Part shown: in pieces, positions 6,754 to 9,611 of the stretch | Position numbering within the stretch: position 1 is the first letter of the stretch | Layout: each line of letters begins with the position of its first letter | Assembly (NCBI GenBank): GCA_016763215.1 | Contig: JAESUF010000039.1 | Location: forward strand, 1 to 9,611 | DNA from: Flavobacteriaceae bacterium | GTDB taxonomy: Bacteria > Bacteroidota > Bacteroidia > Flavobacteriales > Flavobacteriaceae | Direction: 5' to 3' | DNA: 9,611 bases | Notes under the pieces: generated by a model | What the model was told of the DNA's origin: nothing | Seen by the model: only the letters and a program-made list of their open reading frames with translations | The model's database searches: none | Program-made: the position numbers and the translations under genes

Positions 6754-7428
6754 ATGGCATGTGGAAGTTGTGGTACTGGTGAAGATGGAAAACCCAGAGG
6801 ATGTAAGAGTAATGGAAGTTGTACAACTGGAGGTTGTGAAAAATTATCAGTATTTGATTGGTTGTCTAATATGACTTTACCTAGTGGTGAAGCTCCATTT
6901 AATATTTATGAAGTTCGTTTTAAGAACGGGCGAAAGCACTTTTATAAAAATACAGAAAACTTAACCATTTCTATGGGAGATGTTGTTGCAGTTGAAGGCT
7001 CTCCAGGGCACGATATTGGAATTGTTTCTTTAGGAGGAGAATTGGTGAAAGTTCAAATGAAAAAAAAGAGAGTGTTTTTTGATAGTGAAGAAGTAAAGAA
7101 GATTTACAGAAAAGCATCTCAAAGAGATATTGATGTTTGGCAAAAAGCCAGAGATAGAGAATTAGAAACTCAAAAGAAAGGAAGAGAAATTTTAGGCCGA
7201 TTAGGGTTAAAAATGAAGCTTTCCGATGTAGAATATCAAGGAGATGGAAATAAAGCGACGTTCTATTATACAGCAGATACTCGAGTAGATTTCAGACAAC
7301 TGATTAAAGATTTGGCAGGTGCATTTTCTATTCGTGTCGAAATGAAACAAGTAGGAGCAAGACAAGAAGCTGCACGTTTAGGAGGAGTAGGGTCATGTGG
7401 TAGGAGTTATGCTGCTCAACATGGTTGA
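6754..7428 (+). CDS. ricT: RicT (PSP1 / YaaT family), N-terminal part of a frameshifted gene
   Basis: RicT is the iron-sulfur-associated subunit that, in Bacillus, works with RicA and RicF in an RNase Y-linked complex controlling mRNA maturation; its role in Bacteroidota is not established. This part carries the Bacteroidota-type cysteine-rich N-terminus (Cys3, 6, 17, 23, 28) followed by KLSVFDWLSNMTLP (30-43). The PSP1 region then runs through NIYEVRFKNGRKHFYKN and GDVVAVEGSPGHDIGIVSLGGE to VDFRQLIKDLAGAF and RVEMKQVGARQEAARLGGVGSCGR. Family identity holds to residue 217 (Arg, 7402-7404). The remaining residues, SYAAQHG and a TGA, are out of frame: the family reads ELCC-STWLTDF, which is present one frame away. 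The ATG at 6754 is clearly the natural start. The gene heads the ricT-gldH-PBP cluster. The restored full protein would be 433 aa. Confidence 0.88.
   Translation: MACGSCGTGEDGKPRGCKSNGSCTTGGCEKLSVFDWLSNMTLPSGEAPFNIYEVRFKNGRKHFYKNTENLTISMGDVVAVEGSPGHDIGIVSLGGELVKVQMKKKRVFFDSEEVKKIYRKASQRDIDVWQKARDRELETQKKGREILGRLGLKMKLSDVEYQGDGNKATFYYTADTRVDFRQLIKDLAGAFSIRVEMKQVGARQEAARLGGVGSCGRSYAAQHG
7402..7406 (+). other. Frameshift site in ricT (apparent 1-nt deletion)
   Basis: The bases AGGAG encode the end of CGR in one frame and the start of ELCC in the other. AGGGAG or AGAGAG would give Arg-Glu and join the two halves perfectly, so a single base is missing, possibly from a GGG run. The -1 frame immediately before the site has a TAG (7401-7403), so the two frames overlap only here. 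Confidence 0.88.
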
Positions 7429-8054
7429 CGGATTTTAGAAAAGTAACAACATCGGCGGCAAGATATCAGCAATTGTCATTAAACCCATTGAAGTTAGCAG
7501 GTCAGTGTGGAAAATTAAAATGTTGTTTAAATTTTGAGTTAGATACATATTTAGATGCTTTAGATGCTTTTCCAAAACAAGAGAAGGTTCTAAAAACTGA
7601 AAAAGGAGATGCCGTATTTATAAAAATGGACATCTTTAAAAAGTTACTTTGGTATACCTACAAAGAAGATCGATCTAAATGGTATAGACTGTCCTTAGAT
7701 CAAGTGATAGAAATTATTGAGCTCAATCAAAATAAGGAAGTTTCAATTCCGTTAGAAGAATACGAATCTGAAATAGAAGAGGTTGTAAAAGTAGATTTTG
7801 AAAATGTTGTTGGACAAGATAGTTTAACTCGATTTGATGTTCCAAAAAAGAGTAGAAGACGAAACAGAAACAACAGAAATAAGAAAAAGAAAGTAACTGT
7901 AGGAGGGAACCCAAATCAGCCAAATCAGCCAAATCAATCTAAAAAAGCGAACCAGCCAAACGCTCAGAAGAAAGAACAAAATAATAGAAAACCTCAAAAT
8001 AAGAGAAGAAGAAATTCGAACTCGAATGGAAACCAGAATAACCAGAAGAAATAA
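7404..8054 (+). CDS. ricT: RicT, C-terminal part of the frameshifted gene with basic disordered tail
   Basis: This is the continuation of the PSP1/RicT protein in the second frame. Family-type sequence begins at 7404 with ELCCSTWLTDFRKV. A nominal start could be the TTG at 7425, but this is really mid-protein. The second cysteine cluster GQCGKLKCCLNFELD (about 250-264 restored) is perfectly conserved and, with CGRELCC (215-221), forms the family's set of likely iron-sulfur or metal ligands. The conserved domain ends near restored residue 363. The last 70 residues (364-433) are a basic, low-complexity tail rich in Lys, Arg, Asn and Gln, with an NQP repeat; this suggests disorder and possibly RNA contact. 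The codons of the final residues overlap the start of gldH by 29 nt. No separate start signal is evident, so a functional product requires repair of the frameshift or a sequence error. Confidence 0.86.
   Translation, partial: ELCCSTWLTDFRKVTTSAARYQQLSLNPLKLAGQCGKLKCCLNFELDTYLDALDAFPKQEKVLKTEKGDAVFIKMDIFKKLLWYTYKEDRSKWYRLSLDQVIEIIELNQNKEVSIPLEEYESEIEEVVKVDFENVVGQDSLTRFDVPKKSRRRNRNNRNKKKKVTVGGNPNQPNQPNQSKKANQPNAQKKEQNNRKPQNKRRRNSNSNGNQNNQKK
7911..7937 (+). repeat. Short 9-bp tandem repeat in the ricT tail
   Basis: Three consecutive copies of CCAAATCAG (the third ending in A) encode the Asn-Gln-Pro repeat in the RicT C-terminal tail. The unit is a multiple of three, so copy-number change would only lengthen or shorten the tail. 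Confidence 0.7.
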
Positions 8055-8532
8055 TTTTTTTTACTTCATTGTTGGAATGATGTTTGTTTTCACTTCGTGT
8101 GATTCAAATAGAGTATACGATCAATATTATTCACTTGAAGATAATATATGGAAATTAGAAGACCCTGTATCATTTGAAATTCAAGTTACAGATACAATTT
8201 CCAGAAACAATTTGTTTGTGAATATTAGAAACAATAATGAGTACCAATACAGTAATTTGTATTTAATTACCCATATTAATTTCCCTGATGGGAAAAAGGT
8301 TGTAGATACTTTACAGTATGAAATGGCCGATAAAAATGGACGTTTTTTAGGTTCAGGAATTTCCGAAATTAAGGAAAATAAACTGTTCTTGAAGGAGAAC
8401 ATTCTATTTCCAGTTTCTGGAAATTATCAAGTTTCTATATATCAAGCAATGCGAAAAAATGGAAGTATTGAAGGAGTGAAAGAATTGGAAGGTATTACAG
8501 ATGTCGGATTTAGAATTGAAAAAGTAAATTAA
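8026..8532 (+). CDS. gldH: Gliding motility lipoprotein GldH
   Basis: GldH is a lipoprotein needed for gliding in Flavobacterium johnsoniae and belongs to the set of Gld proteins linked to the motor and type IX secretion. The 168-residue product starts with a basic n-region (RITRR), a hydrophobic core (11-22) and a lipobox FTSC, giving lipidation at Cys25. The C-terminal half carries family-typical stretches: NLFVNIRNNNEY, DTLQYEMADKNGRFLGSG, KENKLFLKENILFP and KELEGITDVGFRIE. The ATG at 8026 is the only start that leaves a complete signal peptide; the next Met lies within the hydrophobic core. It overlaps the end of ricT by 29 nt, and the downstream transglycosylase begins 2 nt after its stop, so all three are probably co-transcribed and translationally coupled. 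The product is presumably anchored in a membrane facing the periplasm. Confidence 0.92.
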   Translation: METRITRRNNFFYFIVGMMFVFTSCDSNRVYDQYYSLEDNIWKLEDPVSFEIQVTDTISRNNLFVNIRNNNEYQYSNLYLITHINFPDGKKVVDTLQYEMADKNGRFLGSGISEIKENKLFLKENILFPVSGNYQVSIYQAMRKNGSIEGVKELEGITDVGFRIEKVN

Positions 8533-8534
8533 AA

Positions 8535-9611
8535 ATGGCTAAGAAGAAAAAAACAAGTTTTAAGAAATACATCAGGAGGTTTTGGATAGTTGTCCTAAGT
8601 GGATTCGTAGCATTAATGCTTCTCTTTTTATTAACTTCCTGGGGAGTTTTTGGCGTGCTACCAACCTTTGAAGAATTAGAAAATCCACAAAAAAATTTAG
8701 CCACAGAAATTATTTCCTCCGATGGAGTTACTTTAGGGAAATATGCCTACGAAAATAGAACGCCTGTTGCTTTTAAAGAATTACCAGAGAATCTTATAAA
8801 AGCGTTGATAGCTACGGAAGACGAACGTTTTTATGAGCACTCAGGAATCGATTTTAGAGGAACTGTAAGAGCTGTTGTGAAATTAGGTAAAGGCGGAGGT
8901 GCGAGTACTATTACACAACAATTAGCTAAAAATTTGTTTACAAAAAGAGCTTCGAGCAATACCTTTAAAAGAGTGATGCAAAAAGTGAAAGAATGGATTG
9001 TAGCGGTTAAGTTGGAACGTCAATACACCAAACATGAGATTATTTCGATGTATCTCGATACACAAGGATTTTTATTCAATGCCATAGGGATTCGTTCTGC
9101 TTCAAGAATTTATTTCGGGAAAGAACCAAAAGATTTATCTATAGAAGAGTCGGCTATTTTGGTAGCAATGCTAAAAAACCCAAGACAGTACAATCCACAC
9201 AGAGAAATATCGAAAAGGAAATCTCTTGCGAGGCGTAATGTGGTATTTAGGCAAATGGCTAAGAATGGATTTATTTCAGAACAAGAGAAAGATTCATTAC
9301 AAAAACTACCACTTAAAATAAACTTTACACCTGAGAGTCATAATGATGGTCTAGCAACATATTTTAGGGAATATCTTAGAGCTTATTTAAAAAGATGGGT
9401 GAAAGAGAATCCAAAGCCTAATGGAGAACTTTACAACATCAGTAGAGACGGACTGAAAATTTATGTGACTTTAGATTCTAGAATGCAGCAATATGCTCAA
9501 GAGGCAGTACAGGAACATATGGCAAACCTCCAGGGGTATTTTTTTAAAGAACAAAAAAGGAATAAAACAGCTCCTTTTTATAATCTGGAAGATGAACAAA
9601 TAGAATCGATA
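8535..9611 (+). CDS. PBP1A-type transglycosylase (GT51), 3'-truncated by the window
   Basis: N-terminal 359 residues of a class A penicillin-binding protein, which polymerises lipid II into glycan strands and normally crosslinks them with a C-terminal transpeptidase domain that lies outside the window. A short basic cytoplasmic tail (MAKKKKTSFKKYIRR) and one membrane anchor (about 16-42) come first. The GT51 domain then shows EDERFYEHSGIDFRG (95-109, Glu95 the likely catalytic base), GGASTITQQLAKNLF (121-135), KVKEWIVAVKLERQYTKHEI (150-169) and GIRSASRIYFGKEP (185-198). A linker leads to DGLKIYVTLDSRMQQYAQEAV, the usual entry to the transpeptidase module. The frame is intact to the last base. 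The ATG at 8535 follows the gldH stop by 2 nt. Without the transpeptidase part, the monofunctional alternative cannot be excluded, but the linker argues for a bifunctional protein. Confidence 0.92.
   Translation, partial: MAKKKKTSFKKYIRRFWIVVLSGFVALMLLFLLTSWGVFGVLPTFEELENPQKNLATEIISSDGVTLGKYAYENRTPVAFKELPENLIKALIATEDERFYEHSGIDFRGTVRAVVKLGKGGGASTITQQLAKNLFTKRASSNTFKRVMQKVKEWIVAVKLERQYTKHEIISMYLDTQGFLFNAIGIRSASRIYFGKEPKDLSIEESAILVAMLKNPRQYNPHREISKRKSLARRNVVFRQMAKNGFISEQEKDSLQKLPLKINFTPESHNDGLATYFREYLRAYLKRWVKENPKPNGELYNISRDGLKIYVTLDSRMQQYAQEAVQEHMANLQGYFFKEQKRNKTAPFYNLEDEQIESI

Noticed and set aside
7399..7412. Programmed -1 frameshifting in ricT, suggested by a Shine-Dalgarno-like AGGAG at the junction.
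   Set aside because: There is no X-XXY-YYZ slippery heptamer, re-pairing in the -1 frame would meet a TAG, Bacteroidota make little use of Shine-Dalgarno pairing, and RicT in this family is normally one frame.

Overview
The window comes from a member of the Bacteroidota, almost certainly a gliding-lineage Flavobacteriaceae. The evidence is a GldH lipoprotein gene, the Bacteroidota-type RicT with a cysteine-rich N-terminus, low GC content, A/T-rich leaders without clear Shine-Dalgarno sites, and a match to the Bacteroidota -7 promoter consensus (TAnnTTTG). The content is mostly core chromosomal genes. I see no CRISPR array, insertion sequence, tRNA, rRNA or prophage block.

Layout. Positions 1-1733 (+) hold a 5'-truncated M1 zinc aminopeptidase, closed by a strong terminator at 1784-1814. 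Positions 1954-2460 (+) hold a solitary phage-tail-collar-like protein. On the minus strand, read from 5262 down to 2522, lies a compact three-gene unit: asd (aspartate-semialdehyde dehydrogenase), a ferredoxin:NAD(P)H reductase-like flavoprotein overlapping asd by 17 nt, and a LysE-family exporter 20 nt further on. A divergent intergenic region (5263-5531) then leads to trhO (tRNA uridine-34 hydroxylase, +), whose stop codon is built into its own terminator hairpin. After a leader with inverted repeats (6592-6753) comes the cluster ricT - gldH - PBP1A-type transglycosylase (+). ricT and gldH overlap by 29 nt, gldH and the transglycosylase are 2 nt apart, and the last gene runs off the window.

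The most notable observation is that two highly conserved genes are each broken by one apparent single-base loss. In asd it lies at about 5216-5221, just after the GATGMVG dinucleotide-binding loop. In ricT it lies at about 7402-7406, inside the CGR-ELCC cysteine motif. In both genes the sequence on each side of the break is otherwise family-perfect, so these look like recent mutations or, more likely, sequence errors. The intact forms would be about 336 aa (Asd) and 433 aa (RicT).

Functionally the window mixes peptide catabolism (M1), aspartate-family amino-acid synthesis (asd) beside a possible amino-acid exporter (LysE), tRNA wobble modification (trhO), RNA-processing regulation (ricT), gliding and type IX secretion (gldH) and peptidoglycan synthesis (PBP1A). 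I found no convincing new multi-gene system. The items most worth following up are the two frameshifts, the isolated collar protein, the asd-reductase-lysE unit and the ricT leader.
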